Positions 8,469-17,163 are shown, numbered from the stretch's first letter. The stretch is DNA of 56,686 nucleotides from an uncultured Collinsella sp. (GCA_900545075.1 UQXT01000001.1:1-56686), one strand, 5' to 3'. The notes: generated by a model from the letters alone, not told the origin. Program-made: numbers and translations.

Positions 8469-9416
8469 TTGGAAATAGAAATGGGAAATGATATTGGCGT
8501 ATGCGTACTTCTCTCAGCTTATAAACCCGATCTTAAGTTTTTCGCGGAACAACTTGATTCGATAGATAAACAAACGTTTCCGCTTACGCTTCTAGTTAGA
8601 AATGACTGCCCTGAATCGGATTCATTAGAGCGGTTTATCCAAGCGCATATAACGAAAAACGCCTATCGGTATTATCACGGTGATAATAATCTCGGTTATG
8701 TCAAATCGTTCGAGGCGCTGCTCTCCTTGGCGGAAGGGGATTACGTAGTACTTTGCGATCAGGATGATATTTGGGAGCCTAATAGAGTTGAAGTTTCGCT
8801 CAACCATATGCTTGAAGAAGGCTCAATTCTAGATGTTTGTGATAGATCGGTAATTGACGAAAACGGAAATATTCTGGTAAAGAGTTATAGGAAAGCTCAT
8901 CCTAATTCGCCGGAAGTAAATTGGTGCTCTGGAGAGGATATTACTGTACAGGCCGCAAGCGTATGTTACGGCATTGGTATGGCTCTCATGTTAGATGCGA
9001 GTGCGGCGAAGTCGATGATTCCCTTTCCGGAATCGACTGCACATGACTTGTGGTTGACATTGGGTTGCAGTGAACTGGGGAAGTGCAGCTTTACTATGAC
9101 TCCTTTGGTTAAGTATCGTCGACATGGTGGTAACGAAACTGGATTCCTTGCAGGTGTTTCTTCAAAAGATGATTGGTATTCGACAAGAGTTAAAAACAGG
9201 GTTGATACTGCTAGGCGATTTGCCGATAGATTTCCCGATTCACCGCATCTAAAGGAAATATTGGGGTTCGCTGAAGCAAGGGAGCGGCGCTCCATAATTG
9301 GTTTACTTAAATACCGACGAGCTTGCCCGTCTATCGCTAAAGCAGATATTATTATACGTCTTATGCCGAATTGGCTGTTTATTTTGATTTTAAAAGAACT
9401 TAAAGCTGCGAGATAG
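8469..9416 (+). CDS. Family 2 glycosyltransferase (rhamnosyltransferase-like)
   Basis: A TTG at 8469 has GGGAGG 4 nt upstream; the ATG at 8451 has none and the ATG at 8481 is too distant, so 8469 is preferred. The ~315-residue protein has a GT-A fold N-terminus: CVLLSAYKPD near the start, then VVLCDQDDIW containing the acidic nucleotide/metal motif, and HDLWL further on. The layout resembles rhamnosyl- or galactosyltransferases of polysaccharide clusters; donor and acceptor cannot be read from sequence. It acts at the cytoplasmic face of the membrane. It is the first gene of the AT-rich glycan cluster holding a flippase and LicD. Confidence 0.8.
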   Translation: MEIEMGNDIGVCVLLSAYKPDLKFFAEQLDSIDKQTFPLTLLVRNDCPESDSLERFIQAHITKNAYRYYHGDNNLGYVKSFEALLSLAEGDYVVLCDQDDIWEPNRVEVSLNHMLEEGSILDVCDRSVIDENGNILVKSYRKAHPNSPEVNWCSGEDITVQAASVCYGIGMALMLDASAAKSMIPFPESTAHDLWLTLGCSELGKCSFTMTPLVKYRRHGGNETGFLAGVSSKDDWYSTRVKNRVDTARRFADRFPDSPHLKEILGFAEARERRSIIGLLKYRRACPSIAKADIIIRLMPNWLFILILKELKAAR

Positions 9417-9460
9417 CTCCGTATCCTCATTTCGACAGGTTTAGAAGGGCGCTTATATTT

Positions 9461-10705
9461 GTGAAGGCCACAGAGAAGACTCTTTCGATTAAACATAATA
9501 TGTTCTGGAATACCGTCGGTTCGTTGACTAATTTAGGCTGTCAGTGGCTTATCACCATTTTGGTCGTTCGGCTGTCTGATGGATATAGTGCTGCAGGCAT
9601 TTATTCGCTGGCTATGTCTATTTTCAACATGTTTTCTCAATTAGCCCAATACAGGATGTACACGGTGCAAATTGCAGATGTTGAAAGGAAAAACTCTGCT
9701 GGTGAATACCTGACTTTTCGTTTCTTTACTACTTTTATAGCGTTTGCAATGTTAGCCGTCTATTCCATTGCAACGTGTCGTATTGGTACGGTGCCCGCTA
9801 TTCTTCTGTATGCTCTCTATAAAACCGCTGGCTTAGTCATTGATGTCATGCATGCTAATGATCAGGTTGGTCATAGGATGGACTATATTGGGAAATCCCT
9901 CATAATGCAGGGCATCGGCTCTCTCCTTTCATTCATTCTTGTCTTTGGATTTTTTAATAGCCTCGAAGGTGCACTGTTGCTTATGACGGTAGTGACAATA
10001 GGCATCGGAGTTATTTACGATTATCCAAGATCAAATCGGATTTCTGCAATCAAGCTTGGAATTAGCCGAGCGAAGGTCAGAGCCTTCCTATGTAGCTGTT
10101 TGCCCATCGTTCTGGGCGGCATTGCTGCTTCTGCGGCGCCGAATATTCCCAGGCAGTATTTATCTTATTCATTCGGAGATTCTGCTCTGGGTATTTATGC
10201 ATCAGTTGCTGCACCTGTGGCAATTATCCAAATGGGTGCGACCTATATTTATAATCCTTTATTAGGTTATCTAGTAGAGCGTTACCATTCTAGAGAAAAG
10301 TCCTTTTTTTCGCTCATAGGTAAAATACTTGCTGGCATCTTTTTTGTCGGTGTCATATCTTCAGTTGCCCTTTTCTTTTTCGGTAAATTATTGCTGTCAC
10401 TGTTTTATGGCGCTGGAATAGCTAAACATACCGATCTCCTTCAGCCTATGTTGGCTTGTGCCTTTTTGACTGGCATCGCTTGGTTTGTCAACGATTTGTT
10501 GGTTTCTCTTGATAATTACCGAGGGGTATTTGTTGGCAGCATGCTGTCCTTAATTAGTGCTGCCGCTGTTATGGCTCCTGCGCAAATGCTGTTTGGCTTA
10601 AATGCCCCTACTGTATCGGCGCTTATATCCAATGCCATTTGCCTTATTTATCAGTCTTCTGTTTTGGGGAAACAGACGCAACAATGGTTCGGGGAAAAGA
10701 GATAG
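9461..10705 (+). CDS. Polysaccharide flippase (Wzx-like, MOP superfamily)
   Basis: A 414-residue integral membrane protein with about 12-14 hydrophobic segments, starting at a GTG with a weak ribosome site. The N-terminal FWNTVGSLTNLGCQWLITILVVRL and the overall pattern fit lipid-linked oligosaccharide flippases of the MATE/MOP superfamily, which move undecaprenyl-linked repeat units outward. The next gene (licD) begins 4 bp after the stop. No Wzy polymerase is evident in the window, so a short unit or teichoic acid-like product is possible. Confidence 0.8.
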   Translation: MKATEKTLSIKHNMFWNTVGSLTNLGCQWLITILVVRLSDGYSAAGIYSLAMSIFNMFSQLAQYRMYTVQIADVERKNSAGEYLTFRFFTTFIAFAMLAVYSIATCRIGTVPAILLYALYKTAGLVIDVMHANDQVGHRMDYIGKSLIMQGIGSLLSFILVFGFFNSLEGALLLMTVVTIGIGVIYDYPRSNRISAIKLGISRAKVRAFLCSCLPIVLGGIAASAAPNIPRQYLSYSFGDSALGIYASVAAPVAIIQMGATYIYNPLLGYLVERYHSREKSFFSLIGKILAGIFFVGVISSVALFFFGKLLLSLFYGAGIAKHTDLLQPMLACAFLTGIAWFVNDLLVSLDNYRGVFVGSMLSLISAAAVMAPAQMLFGLNAPTVSALISNAICLIYQSSVLGKQTQQWFGEKR

Positions 10706-10709
10706 GCCG

Positions 10710-11570
10710 ATGATGTCTAAAGCTCACGCGCTATTAAAGCTTCAAAACACTGAATTGGATATCCTTCAGGTTGTCGCCGCATTCTGCTCTAAGCACGGCA
10801 TCAGGTGGTGGCTTGACGGTGGAACATGTTTAGGAGCAATGCGTCATAGGGGGTTTATCCCTTGGGATGATGATATAGATATCGGAATGATGCGTTCAGA
10901 TTATGACCGCTTTTGCTCTTTAGCCGAGGGTGGGTTACCGGAAGGATATTCGCTCCATACATCGCGGAATACTACTGGCTATGCTGCGATGTTTGCTAAG
11001 GTGTATCGCGATGGAACTCGCTTCGAGAATCAAGAGGCTCGAGAGGCTTCCAGTTCGATGGGCATTTTTGTCGACATCTTTCCATATGACCAGCTCTATA
11101 CAGATAAACGCCTTCGTGCAAAGCAAGTCCGAACTGCATCAATTGCACAGAAAAGAGCCTATTTATATCATTCTTCTTCCATTGTTGTCCCTCATAAAGG
11201 GTTCCTTGGTCAACTCGAGCAAATTGGTTGTTCTGCTATGCACGTGGTGGAACAACTGGTTTCTCGAGGCGCATGCTCTTACCAGGATTTGTTCGATTCC
11301 TGTATTGCCGACTCAAATACGGGTGAGGTCTCTGATTACTGTCTGACGTTAAGCTGGCCGAATATGGCGCCAGTGCCTATTTCAGAGATTTTCCCTCTGA
11401 GCAGTGCGGTTTTCGAAGGCAGTGAATTCCCTGTTCCTCGTATGACGGATAAATATCTTACAACGATGTATGGCGATTGGAAAAAAATACCGTCACCGGA
11501 TAATCGACATACCCATCTTCCGCTCTTGCTCGACTTTGGAGATGGGGAAGTCTGGACGGCACAGAATTAA
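10710..11570 (+). CDS. licD: LicD-family phosphocholine transferase
   Basis: The start is one of two tandem ATGs (10710, 10713) just after the flippase stop; the product is about 286 residues. The LicD signature is clear near residue 40: WWLDGGTCLGAMRHRGFIPW followed by DDDIDIGM, the acidic metal-binding cluster of this nucleotidyltransferase-like family. LicD enzymes transfer phosphocholine from CDP-choline to sugars of teichoic acids or LPS. With CDP-choline synthesis at 2139-3911 and choline-binding proteins at 3-8360, this closes the pathway. Some LicD-family proteins transfer other phospho-groups, so specificity remains inference from context. Confidence 0.88.
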   Translation: MMSKAHALLKLQNTELDILQVVAAFCSKHGIRWWLDGGTCLGAMRHRGFIPWDDDIDIGMMRSDYDRFCSLAEGGLPEGYSLHTSRNTTGYAAMFAKVYRDGTRFENQEAREASSSMGIFVDIFPYDQLYTDKRLRAKQVRTASIAQKRAYLYHSSSIVVPHKGFLGQLEQIGCSAMHVVEQLVSRGACSYQDLFDSCIADSNTGEVSDYCLTLSWPNMAPVPISEIFPLSSAVFEGSEFPVPRMTDKYLTTMYGDWKKIPSPDNRHTHLPLLLDFGDGEVWTAQN

Positions 11571-11603
11571 GGATATGACATCTATATCAGATGAGGTTAT
11601 GTG

Positions 11604-12749
11604 ATGAGCTCCTCTATTTGTATTTTCACTCACCATTATCACCCGCAACTTAGTGGAATTGGTAATTTTGTCGATGGTCTCGCTCACGCCTTGACTGCAC
11701 GCGGCGATAGGGTGGTTATCGTTACTAATGATTCGATGCGCGTGGGAGTCGGTCATTCAGTCGAAAACGGCCTGGAGGTAATTCGTCTTCCTTGCATTCC
11801 GTTACTTGATGGAAGACTTCCTCTTCCCAAAAAAACCAGTGATTATTACCGACTCCTGCAAACCCTTGATGATTATGAGTGGAATGGTGTTCTGATAAAC
11901 ACGAGACTTTTCCCTCTCTCGCTCGAAGGGCTGAAGTTTGCTGCGGATCATAGTGCTAAGGCTGTTGTTCTCGACCACGGCTCAGCGTATCTCTCTTTCA
12001 ATCAGCCATTTCTTGATTATTTTGTTCGCCGATATGAAGATTGGATTACTGATCGCGTAAAGTCGTTTGAACCTGATTTCTATGGGATTTCTTCTAAAAG
12101 TGTTGAATGGCTTCAGCACTTTAATATCACTGCAAAAGGCGTAATTTCAAACTCAATCAATGCCTCATTCTATAGGAGTATTTCTTCGGGGAGAGATTTC
12201 CGATCTGAATTAGGTATCCCTCAGTCATCTTTGGTTGTAGCTTTTGTCGGGCGGCTTATTCCTGAAAAGGGAATTTATTCAATTATTGAGGCGGCTCGCA
12301 CAAAAGATATTACCAAGCGTGATATTTGTTTTGTTCTTGCAGGGGATGGTCCGCTGGCTAATGAGGTCAAGGAAGCTTGTTCGTCTAACTTGTTTTGGCT
12401 TGGGAGATGTAACACAGAGGATATTTCCTCCTTACTCCAGCAAGCAGATGTGCTTTGTCTTCCAACTCGTTCCGAAGGCTTTTCAACGGTACTTCTTGAA
12501 GCTTCAGCCTGCGGAACGCCTGCAGTGGTAACAGACGTGGGCGGGGCACGCGAGCTTATCTTAGATGATAGCTACGGCACAATAATTCGGTCCATGGCAT
12601 CTGATGAGGTGGTTTCGGCATTATGCAGGCTTTTTGATGATCGAAAGCTGCTTTCTCTTCAGTCTCGAAACTCTAGGGCGCTTGTTGAAAATCGATATAA
12701 CTGGGATGCCACTGCTATGGATGTCGAGAAGGCGTTTTGTATTTGCTAA
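11604..12749 (+). CDS. Family 4 glycosyltransferase
   Basis: ATG at 11604 has GAGG 7 nt upstream (a GTG lies one codon before). The 381-residue protein has the GT-B layout: an N-terminal donor-independent half starting FTHHYHPQLSGIGNFV, and a C-terminal half with FVGRLIPEKG, LAGDGPL and the E-x7-E motif region (EGFSTVLLEASACG). GT4 enzymes are retaining transferases using nucleotide sugars. It ends the first block of the glycan cluster; the downstream DNA is eroded. Confidence 0.85.
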   Translation: MSSSICIFTHHYHPQLSGIGNFVDGLAHALTARGDRVVIVTNDSMRVGVGHSVENGLEVIRLPCIPLLDGRLPLPKKTSDYYRLLQTLDDYEWNGVLINTRLFPLSLEGLKFAADHSAKAVVLDHGSAYLSFNQPFLDYFVRRYEDWITDRVKSFEPDFYGISSKSVEWLQHFNITAKGVISNSINASFYRSISSGRDFRSELGIPQSSLVVAFVGRLIPEKGIYSIIEAARTKDITKRDICFVLAGDGPLANEVKEACSSNLFWLGRCNTEDISSLLQQADVLCLPTRSEGFSTVLLEASACGTPAVVTDVGGARELILDDSYGTIIRSMASDEVVSALCRLFDDRKLLSLQSRNSRALVENRYNWDATAMDVEKAFCIC

Positions 12750-12762
12750 GTGATACTTGGCT

Positions 12763-12806
12763 GGCTTTTGTTCGGATGAAGTTGATAATCAAGGGCTTTT
12801 GTTCGG
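12763..12806 (+). repeat. Short tandem direct repeat
   Basis: GGCTTTTGTTCGG occurs exactly at 12763-12775 and 12794-12806, each followed by a related TGAAGTTG(G)ATA. No function is apparent; it lies just downstream of the GT4 gene. Confidence 0.6.
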
Positions 12807-12866
12807 CTTTTGCGTGAAGTTGGATATAAGTGCCGATTTTGGTATTGTCGATTCCTCCTATTTCAT

Positions 12867-13070
12867 GAATATTTGCTCGCTTGAGCACCGCTGAATATCA
12901 AGAAGCACGCCGCTGTTATTGCGCCTGGCTTTGGGGCCGACATGGGTCTCGGCGCCTATTTATTGCTAGCGTCCGGCGTCGCGTCGCTGCTGCATGTTGG
13001 CCTCGCCTGTATCAACCCAGACCGCGTTTCCTTAAGCTAGTGCCAAAGATTAAGGCTATCGTTGGGATGG
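12867..13070 (+). repeat. Unidentified dispersed repeat, copy A
   Basis: This non-coding-looking stretch is homologous to the minus strand of 18833-19037. Shared anchors occur in the same order with nearly the same spacing: GAATATTTGCTC / GAGTATTTACTC, TGAATATC 25 nt later in both, CCGACATGGG 45 or 47 nt later, CATGTTGGCCTC 56 nt later in both and AACCCAG 21 nt later in both. The right boundary is uncertain. A 48-codon open frame crosses it (HAAVIAPGFGADMGLGAY) but resembles no protein I know. Confidence 0.65.
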
Positions 13071-13262
13071 GGGGGGGATAGTTGGAGCAGTTTTGTCCGA
13101 TTAGAATGGCGTCGAAGTCTTATGCACCGCGCAATTGGGCGAGAGCCGCAGCGGATTTGTATCTCGCGATGGCAGATGGGGGCTCCGGGTGAACGTCAGC
13201 TGTATGCCAGCCGTGCAAACTAAATATCCAAGCTTGAGATGTAACTTCGTGATGGTTAGTCC

Positions 13263-14734
13263 GATCGCGTCGGAAATGTTGGTGTAAGCGCGCCGACGGC
13301 TGACCGCCAAACGCAAGCGGCCCCTGTCCTAGAATCTGGAATTGCTACATAACACAGGTTCTGGGAAAGGACAGGGACCGCTATGGAGATATTAGCAGAC
13401 GCGATGCCGGATAAGGCCGCCATCCCGAGGTCGACCGACGGGATGGTCGACATCCAGTCGCTGCTCAGGCTGCTCGCCGAGCAGGTGGTCAACGCCATCA
13501 TGGACGAGGAGGCCGACCAGCTCTGCGGCGATGGGGCCAACAGCAGGAACGGCTACCGCAACCGCACGCTCGAGACGTGCGTGGGCACGCTCAACCTGAG
13601 AATCCCCAAGCTCAGGACGGGCAGCTTCTTCCCCGAGGACGTCCTCGAGCGCTACCAGCGCGTCGACCGCGCGCTCGTCGCGGCGGTGGCCGAGATGTAC
13701 GCCACCGGCACCAGCACCAGGAAGGTGCAGAGGATAGCCGAGAAGATGGGCATCGAGAGGCTCGGCAGGGACCGCGTGAGCGCGATCGCCGCGACCCTCG
13801 ACGCCGAGATAGCCGACCTCGCGGAGGGGCCGCTCGATGCGCGCGCGATACCCTACATCTGGCTCGACGCGACCTACGTCAAGTGCCGCCGCGGGGGCCG
13901 CGTGGCTTCGACCGCGGTGGTCACGGCGATAGGCTGCGACGAGTCCGGCTGGAGGCGGGTGCTGGGGGTGTCCGTGGTGGACACGGAGTCCTACGAATCG
14001 TGGCTCGGTTTCCTGCGGAGGCTGCGCGACCGCGGCGCGACCGGCACCGAGCTCGTCGTATCCGATGCCCACGGGGGCCTGGTCAGGGCCATAGGCGAGG
14101 TCTTCCAGGGGGCGGCCTGGCAGCGATGCGCCGTGCACCTGATGCGCGACTGCATGCGCGAGGCCGGCTCCTGGCAGCTGAGGCGCCGCGTGGGGCGCAT
14201 CGTCTCCTCGGTCTTCCGCGCCGGGGACGCCGCCACCGCCGTGGCCATGTACCACGCGGCATGCGAGATGCTGGAGGGGTGCTGCCCGAGGGCGGCGAGG
14301 GTGCTCGAGGAGGCGGAGCCCGACGCGCTCGCGTACCTGGACTTCCCGCCGTCGCACTGGAAGCGCCTGCGCACCAACAACGTGCAGGAGCGCGCCAACA
14401 GGGAAATCAAGCGCCGCTCGCGCGTGGTGCAGGTCTTCCCGTCGGAGAGTTCGCTGCTCAGGCTCGTGGGCGCCGTCATGTGCGACCAGGCCGAGACATG
14501 GTCCGGCTCGCGCTACTTCTCGGAGAGGAAGATGGCCGAGATGCATGACGCCGCGTTCAGAATGGGTGCCGCGGGCGAGCACGACTGGGCGGAGCTGGAG
14601 AAGGCGGCCAGGAAGATGCTCGAATCCAGCCTGGAACTTGCCGACAGCGTGGAGGCGGCCTAGGATATCAACTGATTCCGGATATCGGACACAGGGGCCG
14701 CAAGGGCCCTTACACCAACTTTCTCGACACTACC
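13263..14734 (+). mobile_element. IS256-family insertion sequence with 8-bp target duplication
   Basis: The ends are imperfect ~26-bp inverted repeats (left GATCGCGTCGGAAATG... and the reverse complement of ...TTTCTCGACACTACC on the right) sharing an identical inner GTTGGTGTAAG. The element is flanked by the direct repeat GTTAGTCC at 13255-13262 and 14735-14742 (a ninth G also matches). Length about 1.47 kb and an 8-bp duplication fit IS256. It is much more GC-rich than its flanks, indicating recent arrival. Confidence 0.88.
13383..14663 (+). CDS. IS256-family transposase
   Basis: A full-length 426-residue mutator-type DDE transposase. Likely catalytic residues are Asp162 (WLDATYVK), Asp228 (VVSDAHGG) and Glu341 (ANREIKRR), with the family-typical CAVHLMRD between them. 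It acts on the terminal repeats at 13263 and 14734. No frameshift or stop is present, so the copy may be active. GC-rich codon use contrasts sharply with the AT-rich glycan genes on both sides. Confidence 0.95.
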   Translation: MEILADAMPDKAAIPRSTDGMVDIQSLLRLLAEQVVNAIMDEEADQLCGDGANSRNGYRNRTLETCVGTLNLRIPKLRTGSFFPEDVLERYQRVDRALVAAVAEMYATGTSTRKVQRIAEKMGIERLGRDRVSAIAATLDAEIADLAEGPLDARAIPYIWLDATYVKCRRGGRVASTAVVTAIGCDESGWRRVLGVSVVDTESYESWLGFLRRLRDRGATGTELVVSDAHGGLVRAIGEVFQGAAWQRCAVHLMRDCMREAGSWQLRRRVGRIVSSVFRAGDAATAVAMYHAACEMLEGCCPRAARVLEEAEPDALAYLDFPPSHWKRLRTNNVQERANREIKRRSRVVQVFPSESSLLRLVGAVMCDQAETWSGSRYFSERKMAEMHDAAFRMGAAGEHDWAELEKAARKMLESSLELADSVEAA

Positions 14735-14836
14735 GTTAGTCCGGATGCTGTAAACTTTATTCATTACTAGACAGTGCGTTGGACTGTAAGGGCCGCATTT
14801 TCTTCGAGCGTCGCTAAGGGCCAACTATTATTTGGA

Positions 14837-15583
14837 ATGGATGAAACTCGATTGTCATTTGCTTTAACAAAAGATTCAAAAGGATATCCGCGTGTTCTGG
14901 TAATTATTCCCGCTTATAACGAGCAGGAATGCATTCTCAATACCGTTGCTTCTATTAAGGTTGCTGGATATGACTATGTCGTAATTAACGACGGCTCACA
15001 GGATGGGACACTTAGGCTTTGTCGAGAGCATGATGTCAACATATTGGATCTCCCACAGAACCTTGGTATCGGTGGGGCGGTCCAGGCGGGGCATAAGTAT
15101 GCTCAGAGATTTGGCTATGATATTGACATTCAGGTTGACGGCGATGGCCAACATGATCCTTCTTATATACCTGAGCTTGTTAAGCTGATTGAGGGTGGGG
15201 CGAGTCTGGCGATAGGCTCTCGATTCTTGGTCGAGACCGACGGTTTCCAATCAACCTTTATGCGTCGTGTTGGAATCAGGTGGCTCTCTTTTTTGCTTAA
15301 GTTGCTTACAGGTAAGGCGGTCACCGATCCCACTTCTGGCTTTAGAGCCTGCAATAAAGACGCCATCGACTTATTCTGCAAGAGCTATCCTGATGATTAT
15401 CCGGAGCCGGAATCGATAGCTTTGGCTATGAAGCTTGGTCTCCCCGTTATGGAGGCACCTGTAAAGATGAATGAGCGCCAGGGCGGGCGTTCATCCATTG
15501 GGGTTCTCTCTTCCGTCTACTACATGATTAAAGTTACGCTTGCTATTGTCCTTGTGTGTTGGATCCATAGGGGAGACCAATAA
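14837..15583 (+). CDS. Family 2 glycosyltransferase, dolichyl-phosphate-mannose-synthase-like
   Basis: The ATG at 14837 is preferred (about 248 residues); an upstream ATG at 14774 would add a non-conserved leader. The GT-A motifs are PRVLVIIPAYNEQE, VVINDGSQDGT, and the metal-binding IDIQVDGDGQHDPSY, as in DPM1/GtrB-like enzymes that load a sugar on polyprenyl phosphate. A C-terminal hydrophobic helix (VLSSVYYMIKVTLAIVLVCW) may anchor it to the membrane. The 1-bp overlap with the DUF2304 gene implies coupled translation. The IS256 element ends only 100 bp upstream and could have altered its expression. Confidence 0.85.
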   Translation: MDETRLSFALTKDSKGYPRVLVIIPAYNEQECILNTVASIKVAGYDYVVINDGSQDGTLRLCREHDVNILDLPQNLGIGGAVQAGHKYAQRFGYDIDIQVDGDGQHDPSYIPELVKLIEGGASLAIGSRFLVETDGFQSTFMRRVGIRWLSFLLKLLTGKAVTDPTSGFRACNKDAIDLFCKSYPDDYPEPESIALAMKLGLPVMEAPVKMNERQGGRSSIGVLSSVYYMIKVTLAIVLVCWIHRGDQ

Positions 15584-15939
15584 TGAATTTTTTTCTAAGG
15601 ATTGGGGCAGCCATCTTTTTTGGTGGGTTCCTCGTTTATGTTCTTCGACTCGTATCCAAAGGAAAGATGCTTCTTAAGTATTCTTTGCTTTGGATTTTAA
15701 TGTGCATGGCGGCCTTGCTTTGTGATTTATTCCCTCAGCTTATTTTTTATTGCTCCACGGCTATTGGGTTTGTTAACCCGGCCAATTTCCTCTTCCTGGG
15801 TGCAATTGTGCTGTTGCTTGCAATCTCTCTATCCCTTAGCGTTGCGGTGAGCCGTCATGTTTTGGCAATCAAAAGCCTTACACAAAGGATTGCCTTGCTC
15901 GAAAAAGAGCTTGAGAATCGGTTGGATTATTATGACTGA
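15583..15939 (+). CDS. DUF2304 family membrane protein
   Basis: A 118-residue protein with three hydrophobic segments and a charged C-terminal helix (SLTQRIALLEKELENR) likely to form a coiled coil. The size, topology and position right after a GT2 gene match DUF2304 proteins, which often accompany such transferases. Its start overlaps the previous stop by 1 bp. Biochemical role is not established; a partner or membrane adaptor for the transferase is inference. Confidence 0.75.
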   Translation: MNFFLRIGAAIFFGGFLVYVLRLVSKGKMLLKYSLLWILMCMAALLCDLFPQLIFYCSTAIGFVNPANFLFLGAIVLLLAISLSLSVAVSRHVLAIKSLTQRIALLEKELENRLDYYD

Positions 15940-16213
15940 GCTTGATACAATTATTTGATTCAGTTTACTTTTAGTTCTTCAATGTTGCTAGTTGAGGAAA
16001 GTGGAAATCTGCCTTATACAAACGTTGCTTATACCCTTTGCTGAGGTCTGGATCGGTACCAAATCCGATGATTCTCATCGCGGGTTGCCATTTGCTTGTC
16101 AATGGAGGCGATATCCCTGCTCCGGCTGCAATGTTGTTTCAGCTGTTATGTCGTGGTCGAATAGTTTTGTATTAATAATGTAGAACAGATAATAGAATCA
16201 GCCGGAGGACTCC
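15940..16213 (+). other. Eroded intergenic DNA
   Basis: No intact gene is visible. Short frames suggest decayed coding sequence (for example a stretch reading ILIAGCHLLVNGGDIPAPA near 16075-16130), broken by stops in every frame. The family cannot be named. Confidence 0.4.
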
Positions 16214-16342
16214 ATTACAAAAGAGCGTAATTCCATTATCGAGCCATTTGGGTTAATTTCGATGTGGTGTGTAGTTACGCATCATTTTGTAATGCATAAT
16301 GCAGATGATGTATCGGTTTTTGCTAGCCCTTTAACCCGTTAA
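16214..16342 (+). pseudogene. Acyltransferase-3 family remnant (N-terminus)
   Basis: GGAGG at 16204-16208 is followed 5 nt later by ATT in place of a start, then a frame of 42 codons reading RNSIIEPFGLISMWCVVTHHFVMHNA before a stop. Bacterial AT3 acyltransferases begin with this type of sequence (R..NIE.LR.ISM..IV.HH), containing the catalytic His in the first membrane helix. The rest of the gene is missing or scrambled; possible C-terminal membrane residues (ALGFKYAFGMILLW-like) occur to about 16470. A glycan O-acetylase was probably lost here. Confidence 0.5.
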
Positions 16343-16489
16343 ATTTATTAGGACGATATCACTGGCCTGATGGCTGAACTACTACCACACTACCGCTACG
16401 CCCCAGTGGGGCTGGGTTTTAAATACGCCTTTGGAATGATATTGCTTTGGCTATCTTGCGGAAAATAATCTCGAAGAAGAGTGGGCTCC

Positions 16490-16978
16490 TTGACGTAGGT
16501 CGCGTCGAGCCAGACGTAGGGCACTGGCGAGCCCTCGAGCGGCCTTCCGTACAGATCCTCGATGCCTGGTCCAGGCTCGAGGCGATGGCGCTCACCTGGT
16601 CCTTCGAGAGCCTGGAGACGCCTATCTTCTCGGCTACCCTCTGCACCTTGCGGGTGCTCGTGCCGGTGGCGTACATCTCGGCGACGGCGGCAACGAGGGC
16701 GCGGTCCACGCGCCGGTGGCGCTCGATCACGTCGTCCGGGAAGAAGCTGCCGGAGCGGAGCTTCGGGATGCGCAGCGTCAGCGTGCCGGCGCAGGTGCGA
16801 GAGACCTCTCGCGGTAGCCGTTTCGGCTGTTCGCCCCGCCACCGCTCAGCTGGTCGGCCTCGGCGTCCATCGCGGCGTTCACGACCTGTTTGGCGAGTCT
16901 GGGGAGCAGCTCCCGCATGTCGATGGCGCCGTCGCTGAAACGGGGCATGGCGAGTATGTCCGGCGCCGGGTCTGACAA
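16490..16978 (-). pseudogene. IS256-family transposase, frameshifted N-terminal fragment
   Basis: Start MSDPAPDILAMPRFSDGAID aligns with the intact transposase, continues through ADQLSGGGANSRNGYRE, then shifts frame near 16790 (LRIPKLRSGSFFPDDVIERH, VAEMYATGTSTRKVQ) and again near 16580, ending after VWLDATYVKEP. The second and third catalytic acidic residues are absent, so it is inactive. Confidence 0.85.
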
Positions 16979-17108
16979 GATTTACATAGCGATCTTCGTC
17001 TTTTCCCGGAACCTGTTGTTGTGGTGATTTCTGGTTCCGGGACGAAGGCCGTTTTTCGTTAAACGGGCACTAAGGGGTCACCCTTGCACCAACATTTTCG
17101 GCGCGATC
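16490..17108 (-). mobile_element. Decayed, truncated IS256-family element
   Basis: The left terminal repeat lies at 17108-17081 on the minus strand (GATCGCGCCGAAAATG then GTTGGTGCAAGGG), clearly related to the left end of the intact element at 13263. The other end is missing: homology stops near 16490. It is therefore an old relative rather than a partner for mobilisation. Confidence 0.7.
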
Positions 17109-17134
17109 CATGAGATTGAATTCCGCCATTCTTT

Positions 17135-17163
17135 TTGGATGCCAATGTGCTTGCTAGTATACT
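17135..17163 (+). promoter_or_regulatory. Candidate promoter of the DUF2142 gene
   Basis: TTGGAT and TATACT are separated by 17 bp, about 55 nt before the ATG at 17217 and just outside the IS256 remnant. Confidence 0.45.

Larger units (their letters stand above)
13105..14770 (+). pseudogene. C-terminal gene remnant interrupted by the IS256 element
   Basis: Removing the insertion element and one target copy joins two open stretches in the same frame: 13105-13262 and 14743-14770, giving about 60 codons (including SGFVSRDGRWGLRVN and CNFVMVSPDAVNFIHY, then TAG). The frame has a stop just upstream (13102) and no start, so the gene was already 5'-truncated, or frameshifted, before or after insertion. 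I do not recognise the family; it lies in a glycan cluster. Confidence 0.6.

Noticed and set aside
12881..13081. Possible 66-codon gene after the GT4 gene
   Set aside because: It lies inside the dispersed repeat, is Arg/Cys-rich, has no ribosome site and ends in a G-run.
16396..16842. 148-codon minus-strand frame crossing the IS256 remnant
   Set aside because: It joins out-of-frame transposase sequence with unrelated flanking DNA; it is a decay product.
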